A stretch of DNA of 59,000 nucleotides from an uncultured Roseburia sp. (GCA_947062675.1 CAMSQM010000015.1:1-59000), one strand, 5' to 3'; shown: positions 37,504 through 46,865, numbered from the stretch's first letter. The notes: generated by a model not told the origin, from the sequence alone. Made by a program: numbers and translations.

Positions 37504-39177
37504 ATGGGGAAGGAAAGTCTGAAGCTGTCGGCTGAGCAGCTGGGAAAGGTGATCAGGTTATTTGCTCCGAGCATGGACGATTACCTGTATGTATGTGATT
37601 TTAAGGAGGACGATTATCAGATATCGCCCGGCGCTGTGGAGCGGTTTCTGTTGCCGTCGGATCACTTTTCCGATGTAGCCGGAAAGCACAGAGAGTTTAC
37701 CTATCCGGAGGATGTACCTCTGATTATGGAAGAGATCTCTCTTCTCTCACAGGGGAAAAAGCTGTTTCACGACCTTCATTACCGCTGGCTGGACCATGAC
37801 CGCAATCCGATCTGGATCAATTGTCGCGGGAGAGTGCTTCTGGATGAGGACGGTACGCCGCATTTTCTGGTCGGCTGCATCAATGAGATCGGTAAAAAGC
37901 AGAAAGCCGACAATGTCAGCGGTCTGTTAGGGGCGTCAAGTCTGGAGATCTGCTTCCGGACTTTCGGCGGAAAAATTCCGCCCGGATTTGTACTGAGGCT
38001 CGGAATAGACGATTTTAAGGATATCAATGAGAATCAGGGCATCGAATACGGGGATTATATTCTGCGCCGGACTGCGCTGTGCATTGAGAAGGAACTTCTG
38101 CCGGGGCAGCAGATTTTCCGGATTGTGGCGGATGAGTTCGCCGTCGTGGATTTTGCGGGCGGCGGCAGGGAGGAAGCGCTGCAGCTGTACCAGAGGATCC
38201 GGATGTCTGTTTTTTCCTTTATTGAGGAGAACCGTTATGAGGCGGTCTACACGGTTTCCGGCGGCGTTCTGTTAAACGATGAGGTGGACGGTACATTTGA
38301 AAATGCAATGAAGCTTTCTGAATTCGCGCTAAGCGAGGCGAAACGGGGCGGCAGGAATAACTGCTGCGTGTTCGACAAAAAGCATTACGAGGGCTATCTG
38401 CGCAGACGGGAGCTCCACCGGGCGCTTCATCACGCCGTAAATCACGGATTTGAAGGGTTTGAGGTGCATTTTCAGCCGCTGGTGAACGCGGAGGACGGGA
38501 GGCTTTCCGGCGCGGAATCGCTGCTGCGCTTTCAGATGCCGGACGGAGGTATGATCTCCCCGGCGGAATTTGTTCCGATCCTGGAGGAATCGGGGCTGAT
38601 TATCCCGGTAGGACGCTGGATTCTGAGGCAGGCGCTGTATGCGTGCCGGGAATGGCAGAAATATCTGCCGGGATTTAAGGTGAATGTCAATCTGTCCTAT
38701 ATTCAGGTGCTCAAGAGCGATGTTCTGCACGAGATTATTGAGATTGTGGAAGAGTTCCGCATGAGGCCGTCAAGCGTGTGCGTGGAGCTGACGGAGAGCG
38801 GCTATCTCGATGAGAGTCCGCATTTTACAAAGGTCTGGAACGGGCTGAAGGCATACGGAATCCTGCTGGCGCTGGACGATTTTGGCACGGGCTATTCCAA
38901 CCTTCACTGTCTGAGCGATCTGAAGCCGGCCTACGTCAAGATTGACCGCACATTTATGGAAAAAGCGCTGAACAGGGATTATGAGTATCGCCTGCTGTTT
39001 CACATCATCGAGATGGCGCACAGTCTGGGGCTGAATGTCTGCGCGGAGGGGATTGAGAATGAGGAGGAGCTTGCGAGAGCGAGGACGACGGATCCGGATC
39101 TGATTCAGGGTTTTCTGTTTGGGCGTCCCTGTGCCAGAACAGAGTTTACCGAGAAATTTTTTTCCTCTTCCCATTAA
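37504..39177 (+). CDS. PAS / degenerate GGDEF / EAL protein, probable c-di-GMP phosphodiesterase
   Basis: 557 residues, no membrane segment. A PAS-like sensor (about 15-135), a GGDEF domain whose signature reads VADEF (Asp210-Glu211-Phe212), so cyclase activity is unlikely, and an EAL domain (about 300-550). In the EAL part, ESLLR (Glu338), NVNLS, ELTES, DDFGTGYSNL (Asp458-459), VKIDR, AEGIE and QGFLFGRP are present, so hydrolysis of c-di-GMP is plausible. RBS GGAGG. Confidence 0.92.
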   Translation: MGKESLKLSAEQLGKVIRLFAPSMDDYLYVCDFKEDDYQISPGAVERFLLPSDHFSDVAGKHREFTYPEDVPLIMEEISLLSQGKKLFHDLHYRWLDHDRNPIWINCRGRVLLDEDGTPHFLVGCINEIGKKQKADNVSGLLGASSLEICFRTFGGKIPPGFVLRLGIDDFKDINENQGIEYGDYILRRTALCIEKELLPGQQIFRIVADEFAVVDFAGGGREEALQLYQRIRMSVFSFIEENRYEAVYTVSGGVLLNDEVDGTFENAMKLSEFALSEAKRGGRNNCCVFDKKHYEGYLRRRELHRALHHAVNHGFEGFEVHFQPLVNAEDGRLSGAESLLRFQMPDGGMISPAEFVPILEESGLIIPVGRWILRQALYACREWQKYLPGFKVNVNLSYIQVLKSDVLHEIIEIVEEFRMRPSSVCVELTESGYLDESPHFTKVWNGLKAYGILLALDDFGTGYSNLHCLSDLKPAYVKIDRTFMEKALNRDYEYRLLFHIIEMAHSLGLNVCAEGIENEEELARARTTDPDLIQGFLFGRPCARTEFTEKFFSSSH

Positions 39178-39190
39178 ATGGGTAACGTGT

Positions 39191-39196
39191 TATAAT
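39191..39196 (+). promoter_or_regulatory. Extended -10 promoter of the small membrane gene
   Basis: TGTTATAAT: TATAAT (39191-39196) with a TG extended -10 motif. A weak TTCCCA lies 17 bases upstream, inside the end of the EAL gene. Confidence 0.5.
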
Positions 39197-39296
39197 CTGA
39201 CTCAGAAGAACGTAACCTGAAATTATCAGTCACGGGTCTGTGTGCACGCGCGCAGGCCTGAAGAGTACAAAAATATGTGTGCGCATGGAGGTAAAT

Positions 39297-39434
39297 ATGA
39301 CAGAGGGCGGATTACTGGTATTTCTCGGCGTGCTGCTGCTTTTTGTGGTGGTTGTCGTTGTAATTTCAGTTGTATCATCTGTGGCCGGCACTGCGGCGGC
39401 GATTGCGGATGATGAGGACGGAGAAGAAGTCTAG
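39297..39434 (+). CDS. Small single-pass membrane protein
   Basis: 45 residues from the ATG at 39297, with TGGAGGT 5 bases upstream. A hydrophobic Val/Leu-rich helix (about residues 5-28) is followed by an acidic tail (DDEDGEEV). No family recognised. It has its own promoter and a terminator 4 bases after the stop, so it is very likely an expressed monocistronic gene. Confidence 0.75.
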   Translation: MTEGGLLVFLGVLLLFVVVVVVISVVSSVAGTAAAIADDEDGEEV

Positions 39435-39437
39435 CGG

Positions 39438-39466
39438 AGAATCCTGCTTTGCAGGATTCTTTTTCA
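39438..39466 (+). terminator. Intrinsic terminator of the small membrane gene
   Basis: AGAATCCTGC (39438-39447), 3-base loop, GCAGGATTCT (39451-39460), then a T-rich run. Confidence 0.9.
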
Positions 39467-39551
39467 TTTTAAGCGAAAGCCCTTTCATTTATGGTGATGC
39501 CGGAGACTCTTTGTCCTATATAAAAAAAGTATAAATTATCGGCGGACTCCC

Positions 39552-39579
39552 TTGCATTTTACCTTAAAACGCGTAAACT
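39552..39579 (+). promoter_or_regulatory. Candidate promoter of the RND gene
   Basis: TTGCAT (39552-39557), 16-base spacer, TAAACT (39574-39579). Confidence 0.45.
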
Positions 39580-39614
39580 GAAAACTACCGGAAAAGTCCG
39601 CGGAAGGGGACGCC

Positions 39615-39647
39615 GGCATGCGTGCGGCATGCATGCGGCATGCGTGA
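39615..39647 (+). repeat. Three 11-base tandem repeats before the RND gene
   Basis: Units GGCATGCGTGC, GGCATGCATGC and GGCATGCGTGA lie head to tail in the 5' leader. Each contains the palindrome GCATGC. Confidence 0.8.
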
Positions 39648-39671
39648 AGAAAAGATTGAGAGGGAAAGACA

Positions 39672-42600
39672 TTGTTTGCAAGGTTCAGCGTAAAGAAACC
39701 CTATACCGTGCTGGTCGGTGTCATACTGGTGGTTGTGCTCGGCGTCGTGTCGCTGACACGGATGACGACCGACCTTCTGCCGGATATGAATCTTCCCTAC
39801 GCACTTGTCATCACGATGGATGTGGGTGCAAGTCCGGAAGAGGTGGAGATGGATGTGACGGCGCCGATAGAGGCGGCGATGGCCACGACATCCAATATCA
39901 AAAACATCAGTTCCGGCTCCTACAACAGCTATTCGACGGTGATCCTGGAATATGAACAGAGCGCCAATATGGATTCGGTACTGATTGAGATGCAGCAGAA
40001 GCTTGATCAGCTGGAGGGAAGCTGGCCGGAGAGCGTGGGAACGCCGATGATTATGCAGCTCGATCCGGATATGATGCCGGTTATGGTGGCTTCCGTCGAT
40101 GTGGAGGGGATGAGCCAGACTGAGATTTCCTCCTATGTGGAAAATGAGCTGGTTCCGTCCATCGAGAGCGTTGAGGGGATTGCCTCCGTCTCGACCACAG
40201 GCGCGCTCGAGGAGACGATTCAGGTCACGATGGACCAGGAAAAAATCGATGCCCTGAATGATAAGATTCAGAAAAAGATCGCGGAACAGTTCGAGGAAGC
40301 GCAGAGTGAACTTGACGAGGCCGCTGAGGAGATCGAAAAAGGAAAGAAGGAGCTTGAAAAAGGAAAAAGCGAGCTCGGGCGGCAGATTGCCAGCGCGGAA
40401 AATGAAGTAATCAACGGGAAAATACAGGCGTTTGTGGGCGAATCTGATATGAATTCGGGGCTGACGATGCTCACAGGGGCAAAAGGCCTGATTGAGGGGG
40501 CCATTCCGGTTCTTCAGGGGATCTATGATCAGGGAATCGCGCTCAGGGAACAGATTGCATCCATGCAGGCGGTACTGGGAACGGCAGGGACCGCGCAGCA
40601 GAGTGAGCTGGAGGCGCAGATCGCAGCGCTTCAGCAGGCGATCGAGGAGGCGCAGGCCTCCGGAGGAAGCGTGAGTGAGGAGCAGAATGCGCAGCTGATG
40701 CAGCTTCAGATGCAGCTTGATGCGCTGTTCGATGGCAGCGGGGCGGAGCAGAGTATGCAGCTTCAGATGCTGCTCGATCAGCTGGCAGGTCTGGAGGGAC
40801 AGCTGGCCGGACAGAACGCGGCGCTCGGAGAGCTCGGGGTGCAGATGAACTCCATTGACGATATTCCGCAGGGGATCGCTGCGCTGACTCAGATGCTCGC
40901 GGAGATGAATACGGGGATTGCGGGGATTCAGTCCGCACAGACGAAGGTGGGAGAGGGAAAGACAACGCTCGACGATGCCTTGAAGAAGCTGAATGAATCA
41001 CAGGTCGCAGGAGTGCTGAAGATCAGCGAGGCTGCGGCGAAGCTTGCCGACGGAGAGGGTCAGCTGGCGATGGGGCAGACACAGCTGGACGAGGCAAAGA
41101 AGAGTGCGGAGGAGTCCGCGGATTTACACAGGATTCTCACACCGGATATGCTGGGGAATCTTCTGGTCGCTCAGAATTTTTCGATGCCCGCGGGCTATGT
41201 GGGAGAGAAGGAAGACCAGTACATGGTGCGTGTCGGGGACCGGCTGGGCTCAATGGAAGAGCTTGAGGATGTCGTTCTGATGGATATGGGCATGGAGGGA
41301 ATCGGGCCCATCCGTCTGCGCGACGTGGCGGAGATTGTGATGGCGGATAATTCCGCCGAATCCTACTCCAGGGTGAACGGGAATCCGGCCATCATGCTCT
41401 CGATTGAGAAACAGACCGGATACTCCACAGGAGATGTCACGAAGCGCGCACAGCAGAAGTTTGCATCGCTGGAAAAAGAAACGGACGGTCTGCGTATGGC
41501 GATTCTGATGAATCAGGGGGTATACATAGACATTATCGTGGAATCTGTTCTGCAGAATATCGTCGTCGGGGCCTTTCTCGCAGTGATCGTGCTCATTGCA
41601 TTTTTAAAAGATATCAAGCCCACGCTCGTGATAGCCTGTTCAATTCCGATGAGTGTGATATTCGCCATTGTCCTGATGTATTTTACGGATATTTCGCTCA
41701 ATATTATCTCTCTCTCCGGTCTGGCGCTCGGTATCGGTATGCTGGTGGATAACTCGATCGTCGTGATTGAAAATATCTACCGCCTGCAGGGAGAAGGATA
41801 TTCGGTCCGGAAGGCGGCTGTGGAGGGCGCCGGACAGGTGACAGGAGCGATTGTCGCCTCGACGCTCACGACAGTCTGCGTGTTTGCGCCGATTATCTTT
41901 ACGGAGGGGATTACCAGGCAGCTGTTTGTGGATATCGCGCTCACGATTCTGTTTACGCTGACGGCCAGCCTTGTGGTGGCCATCACTTTTGTCCCGATGA
42001 TGGCGGCAGGAGTGCTGAAGAACACAAAGGAGATCCGGCATGATTTCTTTGAGAAGATCCAGGATCGTTATGCCAGGGTTATGGAGCTGGCTCTCCGCTT
42101 TAAACCGGTGGTATTTGCGCTTGTGCTGCTTCTCCTGGCGGCCAGCGCCACCGCCGCGTTTTCGAGGGGCTTTACATTTATGAACATGGATATGGAGACA
42201 GATCAGCTCACCGTGACGGTCACCGCAAAGGAAGAATCGCCTCTGAGCTTTGAGGAACTTACCGCCATGTCAGATGAGATTGTGGAAAAAATAGCGGCGA
42301 TTGAAGGGGTTGAGACGGTTGGTGCAATGGTCGGCGGAGGCATGATGATGTCGATGGGCGGCGGAGATGACAGCGTCACAATGTACCTGATACTGGATGA
42401 GGACTCCGATGTTTCAGGGCAGGAGGTTATCGCACAGGTCGGCGGGCTGACGAAGGACATGAACTGCGAGGTGAAAACGGATGCTTCTGCGTCGGATATG
42501 AACGCATTCCTGGGGAGCGGACTCACCGTGCAGATCAGCGGTCCGGATCTCGACAGGCTTCAGGAACTTGCGGCGGAAGTCGCGCGGATTGTGGAGAAAA

Positions 42601-43613
42601 CGGAGGGAACCATGGATGTGGAGGATGGCCTTGACGACACGACTCCGTCCTTTACGCTTCACGTTGATAAGGAAAAAGCGGCGGAATACGGAATGACGAC
42701 TGCGCAGGTATTTCAGCAGGTGTATGCAAAAATGGCCCAGACAGATTCGCCGACCACGATCTCGACCGACTTAAAAGATTACAAAGTCTATGTGCAGACA
42801 AAAGAACAGTCCGGCGTGACGCTGCAGGATATACGGAATATGACGTTTACCTACACGGACAGGGAGGGGAATGAGGAGGAGATTCCCGTACGGCGGATTG
42901 TGAAATTTGAGGAGGGAACGACTTTAAATGTCATCAACCGCGATTCCCAGACGCGCTATATCAGTGTGTCTGCGGGCATCGATGAGGATCATAACGTCAC
43001 GCTGGTCAGCGGTGAGCTTCAGAAAGAGCTTCAAAAAATCAGCCTGCCGGAGGGTTATGAGATTGCGATGACGGGTGAGGATGAGATGATCAACGATGCG
43101 ATGAGCCAGCTTTACCTGATGCTCCTGCTCGCCGTGGTCTTTATTTACCTTGTTATGGTAGCCCAGTTCCAGTCCTTTCTGTCGCCGTTTATCATTATGT
43201 TTACGATCCCGCTCGCGTTTACCGGCGGTCTGTTCGCCCTGTTTTTTACCGGAAATGAAGTCAGTGTCATCGCGATGATCGGATTTGTCATGCTGGCCGG
43301 AATCATTGTAAACAATGGAATCGTGATGGTCGATTATATCAATCAGCTCCGCATGGAGGGGATGAGCAAAAAAGAAGCAATTATCGAGTCCGGAAAGACA
43401 AGGCTGCGCCCCATTCTGATGACGGCGCTGACAACGATTCTCTCCATGTCCACAATGGCGGCCGGGCTCGGGGACGGGTCTGAGATGATGCAGCCGATGG
43501 CGATTGTCACGGAGGGAGGGCTGATCTACGGGACACTTCTGACACTGGTGGTGGTGCCGTGTATTTACGATGCGTTCCACAGAGAGAAAAGTATGGTGGA
43601 GGAAGAGCTGTAA
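39672..43613 (+). CDS. RND-family efflux permease with a coiled-coil insertion
   Basis: 1313 residues, start TTG at 39672 with GAGAGGG 8 bases upstream. The RND layout is clear: TM1 (about 12-32), a large loop, a helix bundle containing GIGMLVDNSIVVIENI (Asp693 of the proton relay; the second Asp is Asn694), a second large loop and a second bundle. The first loop carries an inserted Gln/Met/Glu-rich coiled coil (about residues 190-480) absent from AcrB-type pumps. No HlyD adaptor or outer-membrane partner is present, as expected for a Gram-positive cell. Substrate unknown. Confidence 0.92.
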   Translation: MFARFSVKKPYTVLVGVILVVVLGVVSLTRMTTDLLPDMNLPYALVITMDVGASPEEVEMDVTAPIEAAMATTSNIKNISSGSYNSYSTVILEYEQSANMDSVLIEMQQKLDQLEGSWPESVGTPMIMQLDPDMMPVMVASVDVEGMSQTEISSYVENELVPSIESVEGIASVSTTGALEETIQVTMDQEKIDALNDKIQKKIAEQFEEAQSELDEAAEEIEKGKKELEKGKSELGRQIASAENEVINGKIQAFVGESDMNSGLTMLTGAKGLIEGAIPVLQGIYDQGIALREQIASMQAVLGTAGTAQQSELEAQIAALQQAIEEAQASGGSVSEEQNAQLMQLQMQLDALFDGSGAEQSMQLQMLLDQLAGLEGQLAGQNAALGELGVQMNSIDDIPQGIAALTQMLAEMNTGIAGIQSAQTKVGEGKTTLDDALKKLNESQVAGVLKISEAAAKLADGEGQLAMGQTQLDEAKKSAEESADLHRILTPDMLGNLLVAQNFSMPAGYVGEKEDQYMVRVGDRLGSMEELEDVVLMDMGMEGIGPIRLRDVAEIVMADNSAESYSRVNGNPAIMLSIEKQTGYSTGDVTKRAQQKFASLEKETDGLRMAILMNQGVYIDIIVESVLQNIVVGAFLAVIVLIAFLKDIKPTLVIACSIPMSVIFAIVLMYFTDISLNIISLSGLALGIGMLVDNSIVVIENIYRLQGEGYSVRKAAVEGAGQVTGAIVASTLTTVCVFAPIIFTEGITRQLFVDIALTILFTLTASLVVAITFVPMMAAGVLKNTKEIRHDFFEKIQDRYARVMELALRFKPVVFALVLLLLAASATAAFSRGFTFMNMDMETDQLTVTVTAKEESPLSFEELTAMSDEIVEKIAAIEGVETVGAMVGGGMMMSMGGGDDSVTMYLILDEDSDVSGQEVIAQVGGLTKDMNCEVKTDASASDMNAFLGSGLTVQISGPDLDRLQELAAEVARIVEKTEGTMDVEDGLDDTTPSFTLHVDKEKAAEYGMTTAQVFQQVYAKMAQTDSPTTISTDLKDYKVYVQTKEQSGVTLQDIRNMTFTYTDREGNEEEIPVRRIVKFEEGTTLNVINRDSQTRYISVSAGIDEDHNVTLVSGELQKELQKISLPEGYEIAMTGEDEMINDAMSQLYLMLLLAVVFIYLVMVAQFQSFLSPFIIMFTIPLAFTGGLFALFFTGNEVSVIAMIGFVMLAGIIVNNGIVMVDYINQLRMEGMSKKEAIIESGKTRLRPILMTALTTILSMSTMAAGLGDGSEMMQPMAIVTEGGLIYGTLLTLVVVPCIYDAFHREKSMVEEEL

Positions 43614-43637
43614 GCGGCGCAGGAGTGGAAAATCCGG

Positions 43638-43666
43638 TTGAGCCGGCTGGAAAAGAGAGGTATAAT
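43638..43666 (+). promoter_or_regulatory. Promoter of the YbjQ-family gene
   Basis: TTGAGC (43638-43643), 17-base spacer, TATAAT (43661-43666). Confidence 0.7.
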
Positions 43667-43732
43667 GGAAGCGCGGGCACAGCAGGAAGCGTTTTGTAAA
43701 TTGAGATAAAAGCAGAAAGGGAGGAAAGGGTC

Positions 43733-44053
43733 ATGATTGTTACAACAACGCCGCAGATTGAGGGGAAACACATTGTGCAGTACAAAGGGATCGTGTTCGG
43801 AGAGGTGGTGTCCGGCGTAAACTTTATCAAAGACTTTGCGGCGGGACTTACAAACTTTTTTGGCGGCAGGTCCAATTCCTATGAGGGAGAGCTGATGCAG
43901 GCGCGGGATAACGCGCTGGCTGAAATGCAGCAGCGGGCGGCGCAGATGGGAGCAAACGCGGTCGTCGGCGTGAAGATGGATTATGAGGTGCTGGGAGCGG
44001 ATAACGGTATGCTGATGGTGACGGCGTCCGGGACGGCTGTTGTGACGGATTAG
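43733..44053 (+). CDS. YbjQ/UPF0145 family protein
   Basis: 106 residues. It begins [19 protein letters not shown], then G-E-V-V-S-G, a Tyr-Glu-Gly helix, and [14 protein letters not shown], which is the YbjQ (heavy-metal-binding-domain) pattern. The fold forms pentameric rings in known members; function is unclear. RBS GGGAGG. Cotranscription with the aminotransferase 35 bases downstream is likely. Confidence 0.92.
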   Translation: MIVTTTPQIEGKHIVQYKGIVFGEVVSGVNFIKDFAAGLTNFFGGRSNSYEGELMQARDNALAEMQQRAAQMGANAVVGVKMDYEVLGADNGMLMVTASGTAVVTD

Positions 44054-44088
44054 AAGGAAAGAGAATACCGGGAGGCGTGGAGAAAAAG

Positions 44089-45288
44089 ATGAAGTACGAT
44101 TTTACATCAGTGATGGACCGGACGGGCAGGGATGCGATTGCGGTGGATGTCATACCATTTGCCGGCGTGAGCGTGCGGGAGGGCTTTTCAAAACTCCCTA
44201 TGTGGGTGGCGGATATGAACTTCCCGACGGTTCCGACGATCACGGAAGCGATTGCTGAGCGCACAAAGCATCCGGCATTCGGGTACTTTGAGGTGCGGGA
44301 TGAATATTACAGGAGCATTATCGACTGGCAGAAAAAGCGCCATGGCGTGGAAGGGCTGTCGGAGGAATGTATCGGCTACGAGAACGGGGTGCTGGGCTGT
44401 GTGATTTCGGCGCTCGGCGCATTCTGTTCGGCGGGGGACAATATTCTGCTGCATGCTCCGACTTATATCGGGTTTACCATGTCGCTGGAGAACAACGGGT
44501 ACAATATCATCCACAGCGATTTAAAGCGGGATCAGGAAGGGATCTGGCGAATGGATTATGAGGACATGGACAAAAAAATCAGGGAGAACCATATCCATGC
44601 AGCCGTGTTCTGCTCACCGCACAATCCGACCGGCCGTGTCTGGGAGCGGGAGGAAATTGAGAGGGCGATGGAGATCTACCGGAAAAATGACTGTATCGTG
44701 ATTTCCGATGAGATCTGGTCTGATATTATTCTGTATGGAAATACGCATATTCCGACCCAGTCGGTATCGGAAGATGCGAAGCAGCGCACAGTCGCCGTGT
44801 ATGCGCCGTCGAAAACATTTAACCTGGCCGGGCTTGTCGGTTCCTACCATATTATTTATAATTCGTATCTGCGTGACCGGGTGAGGAAGCAGTCTTCTCT
44901 ATCCCACTACAATATGTGCAATGTTCTCTCGATGCACGCCCTGATCGGGGCTTACCGGGAGGAGGGACATGAATGGCTGGATGAGCTGTGTGCGGTGATC
45001 GGGGAAAATGCTGAATACGCATATCGTTATATAACAGAACATTTTAAAGGGGTTTCCCTGGCAAAGCCGCAGGGGACCTATATGCTGTTTCTCGACTGTG
45101 AGCAGTGGTGTCTTGAGCACGGAAAGACGCTGGATGAGCTGTTAAAGGCTGGCTATGAGGTGGGAGTGATCTGGCAGGACGGCAGGCCGTTCCACGGTCC
45201 GTATGCAATCCGGATGAATCTCGCGCTGCCGTATGCGCTGGTGCAGGAGGCATTTTCGCGTCTGGACCGCTGGGTATTCGGGGCATAA
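44089..45288 (+). CDS. MalY/PatB-type PLP aminotransferase / cystathionine beta-lyase
   Basis: 399 residues from the ATG at 44089 with GGAG 6 bases upstream; a GTG at 44077 sits too close to GGAGG. Fold type I motifs: LPMWVADMNFP (typical of MalY/PatB), SPHNPTGRVW, SDEIWSDI and the PLP lysine in APSKTFNLAG (Lys242). These enzymes are usually C-S beta-lyases releasing homocysteine, pyruvate and ammonia from cystathionine. It ends at a strong bidirectional terminator. Confidence 0.93.
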   Translation: MKYDFTSVMDRTGRDAIAVDVIPFAGVSVREGFSKLPMWVADMNFPTVPTITEAIAERTKHPAFGYFEVRDEYYRSIIDWQKKRHGVEGLSEECIGYENGVLGCVISALGAFCSAGDNILLHAPTYIGFTMSLENNGYNIIHSDLKRDQEGIWRMDYEDMDKKIRENHIHAAVFCSPHNPTGRVWEREEIERAMEIYRKNDCIVISDEIWSDIILYGNTHIPTQSVSEDAKQRTVAVYAPSKTFNLAGLVGSYHIIYNSYLRDRVRKQSSLSHYNMCNVLSMHALIGAYREEGHEWLDELCAVIGENAEYAYRYITEHFKGVSLAKPQGTYMLFLDCEQWCLEHGKTLDELLKAGYEVGVIWQDGRPFHGPYAIRMNLALPYALVQEAFSRLDRWVFGA

Positions 45289-45301
45289 CGGCCGGCAGAC
45301 A

Positions 45302-45335
45302 GTTTTGTCCGGGCCGGGCTGATCCCTGCCGCACA
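45302..45335. repeat. 34-base direct repeat, copy 1
   Basis: Identical over 34 bases to 45504-45537. This copy lies between the aminotransferase stop and the terminator; the other lies inside the tail of the HD-GYP-like gene. The copies are 202 bases apart, so they are in different frames relative to that gene. Confidence 0.95.
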
Positions 45336-45351
45336 ACAAAGATTTCAGGAA

Positions 45352-45401
45352 AAAACAGGAAACCGGATGTGCACGACGTGGCACATCCGGTTTCCTGTTT
45401 T
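45352..45401. terminator. Very strong bidirectional terminator
   Basis: A perfect 21-base stem (45352-45372 with 45381-45401) and 8-base loop, with A4 at one foot and T4 at the other. It separates the convergent aminotransferase and HD-GYP-like genes. Confidence 0.95.
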
Positions 45402-45437
45402 GCTGTCTGCCTGTCCGCGGACAGGTATGACGGGCCG

Positions 45438-46799
45438 CTACTGTCCGGCAGGACGCTGCCCTGCCATCTGCGCTGATCCCTGCTGTGCCGCGGGACTTTG
45501 CCCGTTTTGTCCGGGCCGGGCTGATCCCTGCCGCACAGTATTGCGCCCTGCTGCCTGCTGTGCAGAGCCGGACCGCGCGGCTGCCTGCTGTCCGCTTTTG
45601 CCCGCCGCACCTTTCTGCTGCGCGCTCATCTGACGTTTCTGCGCGATTTTCAGTTTGCTCTTGCGAAAACGGTCGGTGGTCTCTTTTATGTAATTATCCG
45701 TGACAAAATGCTGCAGGGAATCCTCGTCGATGGCGATCCGGTTGTCCATTGTCCTCATCGTATCCTTGATGCGCAGCTTTTTGCCGATAATGGGGTCGCT
45801 CAGATCGTAGATCATGTTATTGGAAAATTTAAGCACCATCGGATGCGAAAAATCAGCCGGGTTCTCCACCAGGACCAGGGCTTTCTCGCCGTCGGAGAGA
45901 TCCACACATGAGCCGGTGGGAAGAATATGGATACACTGGGAGAGCGCGTCAATCACCCTTTTGTTGTACTCCTGAATGTTCTTCCGCAGATGATACATCG
46001 CGGCGACACCGGAAATCGGCGGATTATTGATCCGCATTGCCGTGAGACGGTCGAATTTGTCCGCAACCTTTAAGATATCAGCCAGGAGGCGGACATTTGC
46101 AGCGGGATCCTTTGCCTTTACATTGCGGCTGTTCTGGAAGATGGAGTACTGAATAATCTCCAGGGAAAGCTTTGGCAGGCCGGAGCCCTCATAGCTGGGC
46201 TTTATTGTCTCATAGCCACGCTCGAGATTCATCTGGATGAAATCGCGGTCGCTGTCGGAGAGGTCGTCGCCTTTGTCGAGAACGGCCAGCGGGACATACA
46301 GATATCCGAAATCGTAGAGCAGGCCGGCCGTGATCAGCGCGAGCTTTTCCGGCGGCGTGATGCGCATTTCATTGGAAATCAGCGCGGTGAGAATGGCCAC
46401 ACTGATGGAATGTTTGTACACAAAATCGGCGGAGCTGCGCAGCATCTGTGCAAAATTCAGCTTGTGATCGAGAACGCCGTAATGCGCCTGGATGCTCTGC
46501 GCCAGCTCGAGCAGCGTTGCGGGCGGCTGATTGTCCTGAAGTTTGTCCATATTGTCTTTTAACTTAAACATATAGATCGTCTGGAACTGCTCGAATTCCA
46601 CATCCTCGCGCGTCAGCGGCGGCAGAGGTTCCGCCGGCTCCAGGATAAAAATGCCGATCAGGCCGAAATTCTCGATACTGGTGATACCCTGTATGGTAAG
46701 TTTCGTATTGCGCTCGTAAAGAAGAACTCCCATTTTGTTGTAGATAGGCTTTGCCAGGCGCATGCCGGGCTTTAAGTCGGATGTTTTCACAAATTGCAT
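45438..46799 (-). CDS. Degenerate HD-GYP protein with low-complexity tail
   Basis: 453 residues from the ATG at 46799 with GGGAGG upstream. The N-terminus (VKTSDLKPGMRLAKPIYNKMGVLLYE) is the DUF3391-like domain that precedes HD-GYP domains. In the HD region the metal motif reads LLYDFGYLYVP instead of LLHDIGKIGIP, and no HHE..GxGYP follows (IIQYSIFQNSRN). Metal binding and c-di-GMP hydrolysis are therefore unlikely; a receptor or scaffold role is inferred. Residues about 390-453 are Gln/Gly/Ala/Ser-rich, encoded by repetitive DNA that includes one copy of the 34-base repeat. Confidence 0.82.
   Translation of the reverse strand: MQFVKTSDLKPGMRLAKPIYNKMGVLLYERNTKLTIQGITSIENFGLIGIFILEPAEPLPPLTREDVEFEQFQTIYMFKLKDNMDKLQDNQPPATLLELAQSIQAHYGVLDHKLNFAQMLRSSADFVYKHSISVAILTALISNEMRITPPEKLALITAGLLYDFGYLYVPLAVLDKGDDLSDSDRDFIQMNLERGYETIKPSYEGSGLPKLSLEIIQYSIFQNSRNVKAKDPAANVRLLADILKVADKFDRLTAMRINNPPISGVAAMYHLRKNIQEYNKRVIDALSQCIHILPTGSCVDLSDGEKALVLVENPADFSHPMVLKFSNNMIYDLSDPIIGKKLRIKDTMRTMDNRIAIDEDSLQHFVTDNYIKETTDRFRKSKLKIAQKRQMSAQQKGAAGKSGQQAAARSGSAQQAAGRNTVRQGSARPGQNGQSPAAQQGSAQMAGQRPAGQ
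45504..45537. repeat. 34-base direct repeat, copy 2
   Basis: Exact match to 45302-45335. Here it encodes part of the low-complexity C-terminal tail of the HD-GYP-like protein on the minus strand (QGSARPGQN). Confidence 0.95.
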
Positions 46800-46836
46800 A
46801 CAATTGCCTCCCTTTTCCCCTATATCATCTGCTCTT

Positions 46837-46865
46837 ATTATAATATTAGCATATTGAAAGGTCAA
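46837..46865 (-). promoter_or_regulatory. Promoter of the HD-GYP-like gene
   Basis: Minus strand: TTGACC (46865-46860), 17-base spacer, TATAAT (46842-46837). The closest match to consensus in the window. Confidence 0.8.

Noticed and set aside
39542..39601. Inverted repeat GCGGACT / AGTCCGC around the RND promoter
   Set aside because: Only seven bases with 46 between; likely by chance in GC-rich sequence.
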